Shown here one piece after another: positions 9,493 through 18,363 of a stretch of 64,000 nucleotides of DNA. The position numbers were made by a program, and so were the translations under genes. Source of the stretch: Herbaspirillum autotrophicum (GTDB lineage Bacteria > Pseudomonadota > Gammaproteobacteria > Burkholderiales > Burkholderiaceae_D); contig NZ_LFLS01000010.1 in assembly GCF_001189915.1 (NCBI RefSeq), positions 62,001 to 126,000 of the forward strand. Reading direction: 5' to 3'. Each line of letters opens with the position of its first letter. Position 1 is the stretch's first letter. The notes beneath the pieces are model-generated. The model was not told where the DNA came from. It ran no database searches and saw nothing but the letters and a program-made list of their open reading frames with translations.

Positions 9493-10653
9493 TCAGCTTT
9501 CCGCTACCAGTGCCGCTTTTGGCGCGTACGTATTGGCCACGATTTCACCAAACGGACCGCTCAGATTGAAGCCGGGCAAGGTCTCTTGCTGCTTGCGCGG
9601 CAAGAGCGGGAATACCAGTTCAGCAAAGCGATACGATTCTTCCAGATGCGGATAGCCCGAAAAGATGAAGGTATCGATACCCAAATCCGCGTATTCCTGC
9701 ATGCGCGCGGCCACGGTCTGCGGATCACCGACCAGTGCCGTACCGGCACCGCCGCGCACCAGGCCGACGCCGGCCCACAAATTGGGGCTGACTTCCAATC
9801 GATCACGCTTGCCGCCATGCAAAGCCGCCATGCGACGCTGGCCTTCCGAGTCCATCTTGGCGAAATTGGCTTGCGCCTTGGCGATGGTGTCGTCATCGAG
9901 CTTGCTGATCAATTCATCGGCGGCACGCCATGCGGCTTCATTGGTTTCGCGCACGATCACGTGCAACCGAATGCCGAAGCGCAAAGTACGACCCGCCAGC
10001 GCCGCGCGCTTGCGCACGGCTGCAATCTTTTCTGCCACTGCCGCCGGCGGTTCACCCCAGGTCAGATAGACATCGACCTGCTCGGCCGCCAGATCAATCG
10101 CTTCCGGCGAGGAGCCACCGAAGTACAACGGTGGATACGGTTTCTGCACGGGCGGATACAAAGCCTTGGCGCCCTTGACGCTCAAATGCTTGCCGCTGAA
10201 ATCGGTGCTTTCGCCGGTGTGGGTCTTGCTCAATACTTCGCGCCAGATTTTCAGGAATTCATCGGAAATTTCATAGCGCTCCTGATGCGTACCGAAGATG
10301 CCATCGCTTTCTTGCTCGGCCGGATCACCGCCGGTCACCACATTGACCAGCAAGCGGCCGCCCGACAAGCGATCAAAGGTTGCCGCCATGCGCGCCGACA
10401 AGGTCGGCGAACTGAGGCCCGGCCGCACCGCGACCAGAAATTTCAATTGCCGGGTCGCGCCGATCAGGCTCGAGGCGGTCACCCAGGCATCCTCACAGGA
10501 ACGTCCGGTCGGCAACAGCACGCCGTCATATCCCAGCGTGTCGGCCGCCACCGCCACTTGCTTCATGTAGTCATAACTGACCAGCCGGCCGCCCTCGGCA
10601 GTGCCGAGATAGCGGCTGTCGCCATGGGTAGGAATAAACCAGAAAACGTTCAT
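9493..10653 (-). CDS. ssuD: FMNH2-dependent alkanesulfonate monooxygenase SsuD
   Basis: 386 residues, the normal length. The start [12 protein letters not shown] at 10653 is the typical SsuD N terminus; a longer open frame upstream is not conserved-looking. It belongs to the luciferase-like flavin-dependent TIM-barrel family. It cleaves C1 and longer alkanesulfonates to aldehyde and sulfite using FMNH2 supplied by SsuE. The motif [11 protein letters not shown] and the mobile-loop region rich in Arg near residues 285-300 are as expected. It lies 26 bases after the second binding-protein gene and 8 bases before ssuC. Confidence 0.96.
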   Translation of the reverse strand: MNVFWFIPTHGDSRYLGTAEGGRLVSYDYMKQVAVAADTLGYDGVLLPTGRSCEDAWVTASSLIGATRQLKFLVAVRPGLSSPTLSARMAATFDRLSGGRLLVNVVTGGDPAEQESDGIFGTHQERYEISDEFLKIWREVLSKTHTGESTDFSGKHLSVKGAKALYPPVQKPYPPLYFGGSSPEAIDLAAEQVDVYLTWGEPPAAVAEKIAAVRKRAALAGRTLRFGIRLHVIVRETNEAAWRAADELISKLDDDTIAKAQANFAKMDSEGQRRMAALHGGKRDRLEVSPNLWAGVGLVRGGAGTALVGDPQTVAARMQEYADLGIDTFIFSGYPHLEESYRFAELVFPLLPRKQQETLPGFNLSGPFGEIVANTYAPKAALVAES

Positions 10654-10679
10654 GAAAAACTCCAAAAATGAAATTTGAA

Positions 10680-11711
10680 TTACTTGCTTGCCTGCGGCGC
10701 CTGCCCTGCCCGTGCTGCCGGACGCCACACCAGATCGGCGACCGTGACCTTGCGCGGCAACAATCCCAGCTCAAAGAAACTGTCTGCCACCTGCTGCTGC
10801 TCGCGGGTCACTGCCGGCGTCAGTACCGTGGTGGGTGATGGCACCGGACGACGGCTGATGAACAAATGCACCGTGGCCAGATTGAGTCCGCTGTAATCGG
10901 CAATCAATTGCGCCACTTCCTTGCGGTTTTGCTGGACGTAGCGGTCCGCTGCCGTCAACGCATCAAGAATCGCCAGTACCGTCTCCGGATAACGCTCTGC
11001 AAAGTTACGCGAGGCCAGATAAAACGAGTTGTTGCCGGACAAGCCATTGCCAGTGGTCAGTACCCGTGGTTTCAGCGCCAGTTCGGTCGCGCCGTAATAC
11101 GGATCCCAGATGGCCCAGGCATCGACCGCCCCTTTTTCAAAGGCGGCGCGGGCATCGGCCGGCGCCAGATAGATCGGCTGGATATCGCTCCATTGCAGGC
11201 CGGCGCGCTTGACCGTGCGTACCAGCAGGTAATGCGCGCTGGAGCCTTTTTGCAAAGCGATTTTCTTGCCTTTCAGATCGGCCAGCGTGTGAATCGCCGA
11301 ATTGGCCGGCACCAGTACCGCCGAGCTTTCCGGTTTTGGCGGCTCAACACCGACGTACAGCAAGTCCTTGCCGGCGGCCTGGGCGAATACCGGCGGACTG
11401 TCGCCAGTCAACCCGATTTCCAGACTGCCGACGGCCAAGGCTTCCAGCAATTGCGGCCCGGCCGGGAATTCGATCCAGCTCACCTTGCTATCCTTGAAGC
11501 GTTGCTCGAGGATGCCGCGTTGCTTGAGAATCACCAGATTGACCGCTGACTTCTGGAAACCGATACGAATCTGCGGTGCGCTTTCCGGGGGCGTTTGCGC
11601 CGTTGCCATGCCACTCCACAGGGTGGCCGGCAACGCCAGGGTTGCCATCAAGGCACCCAGCACATAGCGGCGGCGCTGCTGAATCCGGCGGCTGATCGAA
11701 GCTGTCTGCAT
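10680..11711 (-). CDS. sulfonate ABC transporter substrate-binding protein (second SsuA paralogue)
   Basis: 343 residues. The N terminus is long and basic, with an RRRYVLGAL twin-arginine-like pattern, a hydrophobic stretch and an AQ cleavage region near residue 39, so export by Tat is possible. The mature part is an SsuA/TauA-type periplasmic binding fold ([32 protein letters not shown]). It is clearly paralogous to the next upstream gene. A different ligand range from SsuA is likely but unknown. Confidence 0.88.
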   Translation of the reverse strand: MQTASISRRIQQRRRYVLGALMATLALPATLWSGMATAQTPPESAPQIRIGFQKSAVNLVILKQRGILEQRFKDSKVSWIEFPAGPQLLEALAVGSLEIGLTGDSPPVFAQAAGKDLLYVGVEPPKPESSAVLVPANSAIHTLADLKGKKIALQKGSSAHYLLVRTVKRAGLQWSDIQPIYLAPADARAAFEKGAVDAWAIWDPYYGATELALKPRVLTTGNGLSGNNSFYLASRNFAERYPETVLAILDALTAADRYVQQNRKEVAQLIADYSGLNLATVHLFISRRPVPSPTTVLTPAVTREQQQVADSFFELGLLPRKVTVADLVWRPAARAGQAPQASK

Positions 11712-11743
11712 AGGTGCTTTCGGTGAAGAAAAATGGCGAAGAA

Positions 11744-12715
11744 TTACTTGAGGACAGCGTCGCTGACGTTGAGCTTCTTGGGAATCAGCTTCAATTCAAA
11801 GAAGGCATCGGCAATCCGTTGCTGCTCTTCCAGCACCTTGGCGTCGACCGGTTTGAAAATGTGTTCGTAACGCTTCAGGCTGACTTCGATCACATCCACA
11901 TCGAGCCCCTGAATCGGTGCCAGCTGGGCTGCCGCTTCTTTGTTGTTGGCGCGAATCCATTGCCCCTCCTTGCTGATCTCTTCCAGCAAGATCTTGAGGA
12001 TGGCGCCATTCTTTTCAGCGAATGGCCGCGCGCTCAGGAAAAACTGATGGTGACTGACGGCGCCGACACCGCTGGCCAGACGTCGCGCACCGATCTGCTT
12101 TTCTGCCGCAGCCTGGAACGGATCCCAGATCGCCCACGCATCCACGGCACCTTTTTCAAACGCGGCGCGGGCATCGGCCGGCGCCAGATAAACCGGCTGG
12201 ATATCGGCATAGGTCAGCCCGGCCTTCTTGAGCAGCGCCACTACCAGCCAATGCACATCGGAACCCTTGTTGAAGGCGATCTTCTTGCCTTTCAGGTCGG
12301 CCACGGTCTTGATCGGTGAATTCTTTTGCACCAGCAAACCTTCGGCATCCGGCGTCGGGATTTCGTATGCGGTATAAACAAAGTCAGCACCTGCCGCCTG
12401 CGCAAATACCGGCGGCGCTTCACCGACGTAACCGAAATCGACCGAGCCGACATTGAGCGCTTCGAGCAATTGCGGACCGGCTGCGAACTCAGCCCATTTC
12501 ACTTCCACCCCTTGCGCCTGCAAACGTTTTTCCAGTGCGCCATGCGCCTTGAGCAAGACCAGTGTGCTGGCGGCCTTTTGATAACCGATGCGCAACACCG
12601 GTTTCGATTGTGCCGTGGCAAAACCCGGAGCGATGCTGCCGGCGGCGACCAGCGCCAGTGCCGACAACAAACCCAGCGTGCGGCGTTTCGAACTATTTTT
12701 GTTATGCAAAGTCAT
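11744..12715 (-). CDS. ssuA: aliphatic sulfonate-binding protein SsuA
   Basis: 323 residues. The ATG at 12715 opens a signal peptide (basic MTLHNKNSSKRR, hydrophobic core, ATAQS cleavage region at about residue 35). The upstream in-frame extension would add a poor leader. The binding domain shows the family motifs [23 protein letters not shown] and [12 protein letters not shown]. It delivers sulfonates to SsuBC in the periplasm. The region directly upstream holds a 158-bp inverted-repeat element, so this gene may have its own promoter or be affected by that insertion. Confidence 0.92.
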   Translation of the reverse strand: MTLHNKNSSKRRTLGLLSALALVAAGSIAPGFATAQSKPVLRIGYQKAASTLVLLKAHGALEKRLQAQGVEVKWAEFAAGPQLLEALNVGSVDFGYVGEAPPVFAQAAGADFVYTAYEIPTPDAEGLLVQKNSPIKTVADLKGKKIAFNKGSDVHWLVVALLKKAGLTYADIQPVYLAPADARAAFEKGAVDAWAIWDPFQAAAEKQIGARRLASGVGAVSHHQFFLSARPFAEKNGAILKILLEEISKEGQWIRANNKEAAAQLAPIQGLDVDVIEVSLKRYEHIFKPVDAKVLEEQQRIADAFFELKLIPKKLNVSDAVLK

Positions 12716-12807
12716 GTTTCGTTTCCTGTCGACATTCCTGCCAATTGTTGGCGTAGCCAGTCCCCTCTGCACCGTGTGCAGATCCTGGCCGCAATATGTG
12801 AACTGCG

Positions 12808-12965
12808 AGAACTCATTTCATAAATACCGCGCGATACGTACTTGCCAGAAGCGTCGCTGGCAAGGCGTGCGACGCGTCGCATAGCGGTGCTATGCGTAAG
12901 GAGTGCAACGCGGCCAGCGGCACTTCCGGCCGTTCGCACTCGCGGCTATTTATGAAATGAGTTCT
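12808..12965. repeat. 158-bp terminal-inverted-repeat element (MITE-like)
   Basis: The ends are a perfect 19-bp inverted repeat: AGAACTCATTTCATAAATA at 12808-12826 and its complement at 12947-12965. After a one-base slip the complementarity continues with CCGCG. Inside are two further stems: CTTGCCAG/CTGGCAAG (12841-12848 with 12857-12864) and CGCATAGC/GCTATGCG (12878-12885 with 12889-12896, loop GGT). There is no coding capacity. I see no clear target-site duplication. The structure is that of a small non-autonomous mobile repeat; copy number elsewhere is not visible from this window. Confidence 0.72.
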
Positions 12966-13012
12966 AGTTGTTATTCGTGCGTATCGCCGATGAACCGGCA
13001 ATGCCGCGACTG

Positions 13013-13603
13013 CTACACGCTACATCGCACCTGAGAAAACGGCACATCCAGAAATACTTCGGCGGCAGCTTTATGCAACGCCAGCAAGCTGGATGACAAT
13101 TGGTCAACCCCTTCCTGCACCCGCGCCACGATGGGCGCATCGAGCACCAGACCGTCTTGCTCCGACCACAGCACCTGGGCTTCGGTAGCATAGATGCTAG
13201 GCAACACATGACGCGGTCCCAGCGATGACAGCACCGGACGCAAAGCGTAATCAAGTGCCAGCATGTGCGACTGACTGCCGCCGGTCGCCAGCGGCAGCAC
13301 CAGCTTGTTGGTCAGACCGAATTGCGGCAACAGATCAAGAAATGCTTTCAGCGCCCCGCTGTAAGCCGCCTTGTACACCGGCGTCGCCACCACCACGGCA
13401 GACGCTGCTTCCACCTGCGCCAGCGCGGCCTTGATCGCTGGGTCATTAAAGTCAGCCCGGATCAGTGCCTGGCCCGGCAAATCCCGTACATCCAGACGGC
13501 TGTAACGATGCCCCAGCGTGGCCAGCTTTTCGCCGACATGATGCAACAAACGGGTAGAACGGGATGGTGCCGAAGGACTGCCTGCCAACAAGAGAATCGT
13601 CAT
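13013..13603 (-). CDS. ssuE: NAD(P)H-dependent FMN reductase SsuE
   Basis: 196 residues with the flavodoxin-like fold of NADPH-dependent FMN reductases: LLLAGSPSAPSRST at the phosphate-binding N terminus, TPVYKAAYSGALKAF in the middle, and PLATGGSQSH. It supplies FMNH2 to SsuD. It lies between sbp and ssuA and is separated from ssuA by about 300 bases containing the inverted-repeat element. A terminator-like hairpin lies just upstream, after sbp, so ssuE may start a separate transcript. Confidence 0.93.
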   Translation of the reverse strand: MTILLLAGSPSAPSRSTRLLHHVGEKLATLGHRYSRLDVRDLPGQALIRADFNDPAIKAALAQVEAASAVVVATPVYKAAYSGALKAFLDLLPQFGLTNKLVLPLATGGSQSHMLALDYALRPVLSSLGPRHVLPSIYATEAQVLWSEQDGLVLDAPIVARVQEGVDQLSSSLLALHKAAAEVFLDVPFSQVRCSV

Positions 13604-13634
13604 GATGAAAACTTTGCCAATACAGCTGATAGTT

Positions 13635-13699
13635 CAAAAAGGCATTCCGGATGTTGCCGCGCTTTCTGCCCTGCGCAAGATCCGGAATGGTGTGCCTTT
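13635..13699 (-). terminator. probable terminator after sbp
   Basis: Read on the minus strand, AAAGGC + ATTCCGGAT pairs with ATCCGGAAT + GCC, with a five-base bulge and a 27-base loop, and then runs into five T. It overlaps the sbp stop codon and precedes ssuE by about 32 bases. Confidence 0.55.
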
Positions 13700-14702
13700 A
13701 CTTCTTGTTCGGTACGTACAGTTGATCGAAGCTGCCGCCATCGGAGAAGTGATCTTTCTGCGCTTTCTGCCAGCCGCCGAACGTATTGTCGACCGTGATC
13801 AGATTGAGCTTCGGATACTGCGATGCATACTTGGCGGCGATCTTCGGATTGATCGGACGATAGTAGTTTTTGGCGATGATTTCCTGGCCTTCGTCGGAAT
13901 ACAGATACTTCAGGTATTCTTCCGCAACCTTGCGGGTACCACGACGGTCGGCCACTTTATCGACTACGGCAACCGGTGGTTCCGTCAGGATCGACAGCGA
14001 TGGTGCAACGATGTCAAACTTGTCCGGGCCCCATTCCTTCAAGGAGATCAGGGCTTCGTTTTCCCATGCCAGCAAGACGTCACCGAGACCGCGCTCGACA
14101 AAGCTGATGGTGGCGCCACGGGCACCGGAGTCCAGCACCGGCACATTCTTGAACAGCTTGGAAATATAGTCACGCGCAGCGGCATCATTGCCACCCTTCT
14201 TCAGTGCATAGGCCCACGCTGCCAGATAATTCCAGCGGGCGCCGCCCGAGGTCTTCGGATTGGGCGTGATCACCGAAACGCCCGGCTTGATCAGGTCGTC
14301 CCAGTCTTTGATATGCTTGGGATTGCCTTTGCGCACCAGGAACACGATGGTCGAGGTGTATGGCGAGCTGTTGTGCGGCAGGCGTTTTTGCCAGTCGGCC
14401 GGCAACAGTTTGGCCTTTTCGGAAATTTCATCGATATCGTAAGCCAGCGCCAGCGTCACCACGTCGGCATCGATGCCGTCGATCACCGAACGGCCTTGCT
14501 TGCCCGAGCCGCCATGCGAAGCCTTGATGGTCAGGTTGTCGCCGGTTTTGGTTTTCCAGTATTTGGCAAAGGCCTTGTTATAGTCAGCATAGAGTTCACG
14601 TGTCGGATCGTACGAAACATTCAGGATGGAAATGTCCGCTGCATGTGCTGCCTGCGACAATAGTGCGACTACCGCGACTGATTGGATAAATTTTTTCAAC
14701 AT
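13698..14702 (-). CDS. sbp: periplasmic sulfate-binding protein Sbp
   Basis: 334 residues with a cleavable signal peptide (MLKKF, hydrophobic stretch, AAHA-AD near residue 22). The family signatures [13 protein letters not shown] at about 26-38 and SHGGSGKQ at about 63-70 are both present; the latter loop binds sulfate. It delivers sulfate to CysTWA. It is encoded upstream of the ssu genes rather than next to cysT, but on the same strand. A motif shared with the cysT upstream region lies 66 bases before its start codon, which supports joint control by CysB. Confidence 0.96.
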   Translation of the reverse strand: MLKKFIQSVAVVALLSQAAHAADISILNVSYDPTRELYADYNKAFAKYWKTKTGDNLTIKASHGGSGKQGRSVIDGIDADVVTLALAYDIDEISEKAKLLPADWQKRLPHNSSPYTSTIVFLVRKGNPKHIKDWDDLIKPGVSVITPNPKTSGGARWNYLAAWAYALKKGGNDAAARDYISKLFKNVPVLDSGARGATISFVERGLGDVLLAWENEALISLKEWGPDKFDIVAPSLSILTEPPVAVVDKVADRRGTRKVAEEYLKYLYSDEGQEIIAKNYYRPINPKIAAKYASQYPKLNLITVDNTFGGWQKAQKDHFSDGGSFDQLYVPNKK

Positions 14703-15062
14703 GATCTGCTTCCCTCTGATTCAGTTTTATTCTGGAGATCACAGGTTAATAAGATGAAGAAAAAAAAAGAACGAATACTTTCTTCTCTCGATATGCAGAA
14801 ATCAGATATGCAATCGCAGCCCCGCCGAATATAGATACTTCGCTTTCATATCAATAACGCATAAGGGAATCACTTCGGGCAATATAGCGATCAGCTATAT
14901 GAACTGCCCCGGATCAAGAGAATCGTAATATCGCAACCAGCGACGTCATGACAGACACCGTTGCCATGCGGGTTACGCAGCCACGCGAAAAAAACCGGGC
15001 AGTGCTGTGCTTTTTGATTTTTTCACAATGTGGTATAACGTTCTTATTGCAATGCATCAATC
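14703..15062. promoter_or_regulatory. divergent sbp / iclR-family upstream region
   Basis: 360 AT-rich bases without a gene. On the minus strand ATTCGTTCT lies at 14776-14768, 66 bases before the sbp ATG, followed after a 16-base gap by TATTAA as a possible -10. On the plus strand TGGTATAAC at 15031-15039 is an extended -10 box with a start point expected near 15046, just before the regulator gene. No RNA element is evident. Confidence 0.45.
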
Positions 15063-15863
15063 ATGGACATGAAAAAAGAGAATCCGGACGAGACTGCAGT
15101 CATATCAATACAGGTCATCGAGCGCATGATTTCGTTGCTTGACGCTCTGGCGATGTATCCCGATCCGGTCAGCCTCAAAGAATTGTCTGCCGCAACCAAA
15201 CTCCACCCTTCCACCGCGCACCGCATCCTCAACGATCTGGTGGTCAAGCGTTTCGTCGACCGCTCCGAGCCAGGCTCCTATCGCCTCGGCATGCGCCTGC
15301 TGGAACTGGGCAATATCGTCAAGAGCCGCCTCAGCGTGCGCGAAGCTGCGCTCGACTTCATGCGCGCCCTGCATCGCAAGACCCATCAGACCATCAATCT
15401 GTCGGTCCGCCAAAGCGATGAAATCGTCTACATCGACCGTTCGTTTTCCGAGCGCTCCGGCATGCAGGTAGTGCGCGCCATCGGCGGTCGTGCACCGCTG
15501 CACCTGACCTCAACCGGCAAGCTGTTCCTGTCGATTGACGACCCCAAGGCGGTACGTGCTTACGCCACCCGTACCGGGCTGGCAGGACACAACAAGAACT
15601 CGATCACCGATCTGAGCAAACTGGAACGCGAACTCAGCATGGTGCGCGCGCTGGGCTATGCGCGTGACAATGAAGAACTGGAACTGGGCGTGCGCTGCAT
15701 GGCCGCCGGCATTCGCGACGACTCCGGCAAACTGGTCGCCGGTCTGTCGATCTCGGCACCGGCGGATCGCCTGCAGGAAGAATGGGTGGAAGACCTGATC
15801 GGCACCGCCAACCAGATTTCATCGGCGCTCGGCTATGTGATCAGCCAGCAGGACAGCGCCTGA
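15063..15863 (+). CDS. IclR-family transcriptional regulator
   Basis: 266 residues. The N-terminal winged helix-turn-helix (residues about 16-75, with SLKELSAATKLHPSTAHRI) is followed by the IclR ligand-binding GAF-like domain (TINLSVRQSDEIVYIDR, APLHLTSTGK, AGIRDDSGKLVAGLSIS). IclR proteins commonly repress or activate aromatic or organic-acid catabolism with small-molecule ligands; the ligand here is not apparent. An alternative ATG lies two codons downstream (15069). The gene stands alone, divergent from sbp, and ends in a strong terminator, so an autoregulated single-gene unit is likely. A link to sulfur use is only positional. Confidence 0.88.
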   Translation: MDMKKENPDETAVISIQVIERMISLLDALAMYPDPVSLKELSAATKLHPSTAHRILNDLVVKRFVDRSEPGSYRLGMRLLELGNIVKSRLSVREAALDFMRALHRKTHQTINLSVRQSDEIVYIDRSFSERSGMQVVRAIGGRAPLHLTSTGKLFLSIDDPKAVRAYATRTGLAGHNKNSITDLSKLERELSMVRALGYARDNEELELGVRCMAAGIRDDSGKLVAGLSISAPADRLQEEWVEDLIGTANQISSALGYVISQQDSA

Positions 15864-15878
15864 GGTGCAGCGGACAAA

Positions 15879-15912
15879 TAAAAAAGCGAACCATCCGGTT
15901 CGCTTTTTTTAC
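15879..15912. terminator. bidirectional terminator between iclR-family gene and pbpG
   Basis: AAAAAAGCGAACC and GGTTCGCTTTTTTT form a stem with a four-base loop and T-runs on both strands. It separates two convergent genes. Confidence 0.9.
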
Positions 15913-15929
15913 ATTCTGCCGCTGACTGT

Positions 15930-17069
15930 TCAGCCCTGATCGGCGCGCATCTTGACGCGGGTCAGGTTTTGCGGTCCCTGCTCCGACAGCCACTTGCGCA
16001 TGCGGGCGGCATCGCCGACGTGCGACAGTTTGCCCTTGGAGTCGAGGAATACCATGACCACGGAGCGGCCGTCGATCTTGGTCAGCATCACGAGGCAGTG
16101 ACCTGCTTCATTGATGTAACCGGTCTTTTGCAGGCCGATATCCCAATCCTTGCTGGCCACCAGACGGTTGGAGCTGGCGTACTGCAGTGCATGTCCGCTC
16201 GGCTCAACCATGTATTTGGCATCAGTCGAGTACTGACGAATAATCGGATACTGATATGCGGCCACGACCAGCTTGGCGAGGTCACGGGCGCTGGCCACAT
16301 TGCGGCTCGACAGGCCGGTTGAATCAACGTAATGGGTATCGAGCATGCCGAGCGAGCGGGCCTTGGCATTCATGGCGGCGACAAAGGCCGGCAAGCCACC
16401 CGGATAGTTGCGGCCGAGCGCTGAAGCGGCACGGTTTTCCGAACTCATCAGGGCGATATGCAGCATGTCGTCGCGCGACAACTGGGCACCGACACGCAGA
16501 CGCGAACTGCTGTGCTTTTCGCGGTCCACATCTTCATCGGTGACTTCCAGGGTTTCTTCCATGTTCAGACGCGCTTCGACCACCACCAGCGATGTCATCA
16601 GCTTGGTGACGGAAGCGATTGGCAGTGCGACCGACGAATTCTTTTCGAACAAGACCTGGGAGCTGGCCTGATCCACGACAAATGCCACATTGGATTTCAA
16701 TGCCAGCGGATCCTGTGTCAGATTGAGACCGGCAATGTCGCCTGCGGTCAGTACCGGCGGCACCACCGGCAGAGTCGGCATGGCGGCAACGCGGTGGTAC
16801 ACCACGCGGCGCTTGCCGTTGACGACGGCGACTTTCTTGACCAGTTTTTCACGGCGATCCAGCGATGCTTGCGGCGCAGCACGACGATTTGCTGTTTGCG
16901 GACGTTTGGCGTGCGCGGCGACCGGCCGTTTTACGGGCGCTTTCTTGACCGGCGTCTTTTTGGCGACGACCTTTTTGGCACCGGATGGCGAATTTTGCGC
17001 TTGCACAGGAGCCGGGCCCGCCAGAACAAAAAATAGCGTAGTGATCATTGCTAGCGCAAATTTGAGCAT
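15930..17069 (-). CDS. pbpG: D-alanyl-D-alanine endopeptidase, PBP7 type
   Basis: 379 residues. The ATG at 17069 follows a very strong GGGGGAGG ribosome-binding site and opens a signal peptide with an AQA cleavage region near residue 25. Residues about 30-70 are Lys/Ala/Pro-rich, a flexible basic linker. The penicillin-binding serine hydrolase motifs are all present: SVTK near residue 155, SEN as the SxN triad, and KTG followed by YINEAG. This is the low-molecular-weight S11 peptidase group that cleaves peptidoglycan cross-links in the periplasm. The basic linker may bind cell-wall polyanions. Confidence 0.88.
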   Translation of the reverse strand: MLKFALAMITTLFFVLAGPAPVQAQNSPSGAKKVVAKKTPVKKAPVKRPVAAHAKRPQTANRRAAPQASLDRREKLVKKVAVVNGKRRVVYHRVAAMPTLPVVPPVLTAGDIAGLNLTQDPLALKSNVAFVVDQASSQVLFEKNSSVALPIASVTKLMTSLVVVEARLNMEETLEVTDEDVDREKHSSSRLRVGAQLSRDDMLHIALMSSENRAASALGRNYPGGLPAFVAAMNAKARSLGMLDTHYVDSTGLSSRNVASARDLAKLVVAAYQYPIIRQYSTDAKYMVEPSGHALQYASSNRLVASKDWDIGLQKTGYINEAGHCLVMLTKIDGRSVVMVFLDSKGKLSHVGDAARMRKWLSEQGPQNLTRVKMRADQG

Positions 17070-17429
17070 CGGTGGACCTCCCCCCTTGAATATGTACGAT
17101 AAACTTGCCCGCAAGTGTAGCAAACCAAAGAAAAATCGCAAGGGAATTAAGTAGTTAGCTCAACTATTTAAACGATTTTCTATGGAAAACGGCAGTTTCC
17201 CCCCTGCCTCTTCACTGCGTGCCATCCGGTTCCTGCATTTTCTGCCCCCGCCACCCCGTTTTGAAGTCTTCGCCAGGTCAACCTGAACTGCTCGCGCCGG
17301 GGTGGCGATGAAAGCATTGTAGACATCGTTACCTGAATGCAATCCTGACAACAGAGGTCAATACCGGCCTCAAATAAGGCGATTGCAACAGCTTAGTAAC
17401 GCGCCGGCAGGCCCGGCGGTTTACTTCGG
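17070..17429. other. 360-base intergenic region with a long inverted repeat
   Basis: No gene is convincing here; the short minus-strand frame near 17160-17351 has no recognisable features. CGCCACCCCG at 17249-17258 and CGGGGTGGCG at 17298-17307 are perfect complements separated by 39 bases, and inside the loop AGGTCAACCT is a small palindrome. It could be an untranslated leader structure of pbpG or a 3' structure of the methyltransferase mRNA. Confidence 0.35.
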
Positions 17430-18194
17430 TTACCGTTTTATTGCCTGCAGCATCAAGGTATCAATATCGAAGGAATAATCCTCGCCGAGATTGAAATAAC
17501 TGCGCACTTCTTGCGGCGCGCTGCGCCACAGCGATTGAATCGCCGTCACATGATCAGGCGGGGTCCGCATGCGCGCCACCCAGGAAGCAAATTCCAGCCG
17601 CAATTTCCAGCTCTTTTCGGTTTCCACTTGCAAGCCGGTGCGTTCCACCAGCTTGCGCCACGAGCTGCGACTGACATTGCGCACATGCGACGTGTCGCGC
17701 AGCAACTCGATTGCCTGCACGTAAGTATCTGCGAGTACATCTTCCGGTGCGCCGGTATCGATCATGATGAATTTGCCACCGCGCTTCAAGACCCGCGCCG
17801 CCTCCTGCAAGGCTTGCGGCAAGTTGCGCCAGTGATGCGCGCTGTAGCGGGTACAGACCAGATCAAAACTCTCGCCGGCAAACGGCAAGTGATCGGCGCT
17901 GCCTTGTTGCGTCACGATATTGTTCAAGCCGCGCTCGCGTGCTGCGGCTGCCACTACTTGCAACATGTCCGGCGACAAATCATAGGCAACCACTTCCGCC
18001 GCCTGCGGCGCCATGGCGAAACTGACGTGGCCGCCACCACAACCGAGATCGAGAATGCGCGGCTGCTGGCCGGCGCCGGCGATCTGCGCCAGTTCCTGCA
18101 AATCGGCGCCCTGCGCATGCACCGCACTGGTCAGATAAGAGGCGGCAGTGGTGCCGAATTGTTCAGAAATCACTTGGTTATGGCTGCGCATCAT
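17430..18194 (-). CDS. class I SAM-dependent methyltransferase
   Basis: 254 residues from the ATG at 18194; the next codon (18191) is also ATG and is better spaced (6 bases) from the GGAG upstream, so either start is possible. SAM-binding motif I is LDLGCGGGHVSFA at about residues 47-59, with the acidic residue of motif II in VVAYDLSPDM. The Methyltransf_11/UbiE-like pattern continues with LPFAGESFDLV and ARVLKRGGKF. The substrate is unknown. It is transcribed divergently from an MmyB-type regulator, which suggests regulation by that protein. Confidence 0.85.
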   Translation of the reverse strand: MMRSHNQVISEQFGTTAASYLTSAVHAQGADLQELAQIAGAGQQPRILDLGCGGGHVSFAMAPQAAEVVAYDLSPDMLQVVAAAARERGLNNIVTQQGSADHLPFAGESFDLVCTRYSAHHWRNLPQALQEAARVLKRGGKFIMIDTGAPEDVLADTYVQAIELLRDTSHVRNVSRSSWRKLVERTGLQVETEKSWKLRLEFASWVARMRTPPDHVTAIQSLWRSAPQEVRSYFNLGEDYSFDIDTLMLQAIKR

Positions 18195-18363
18195 TGGCTC
18201 CGAAGTTGAGTAAAGAAACATCAGTTTAATTTCTTCTTATCCTGTTACAAGTAGCATGTTTATACTGGTATCAAATGTAATATGCTGAGCCGGACAATCT
18301 GTCGTTACGCCACTATACTCATTCTCCCGGCAGCGTTCTTTCGCCGCCTGCACAGGATTTTTC

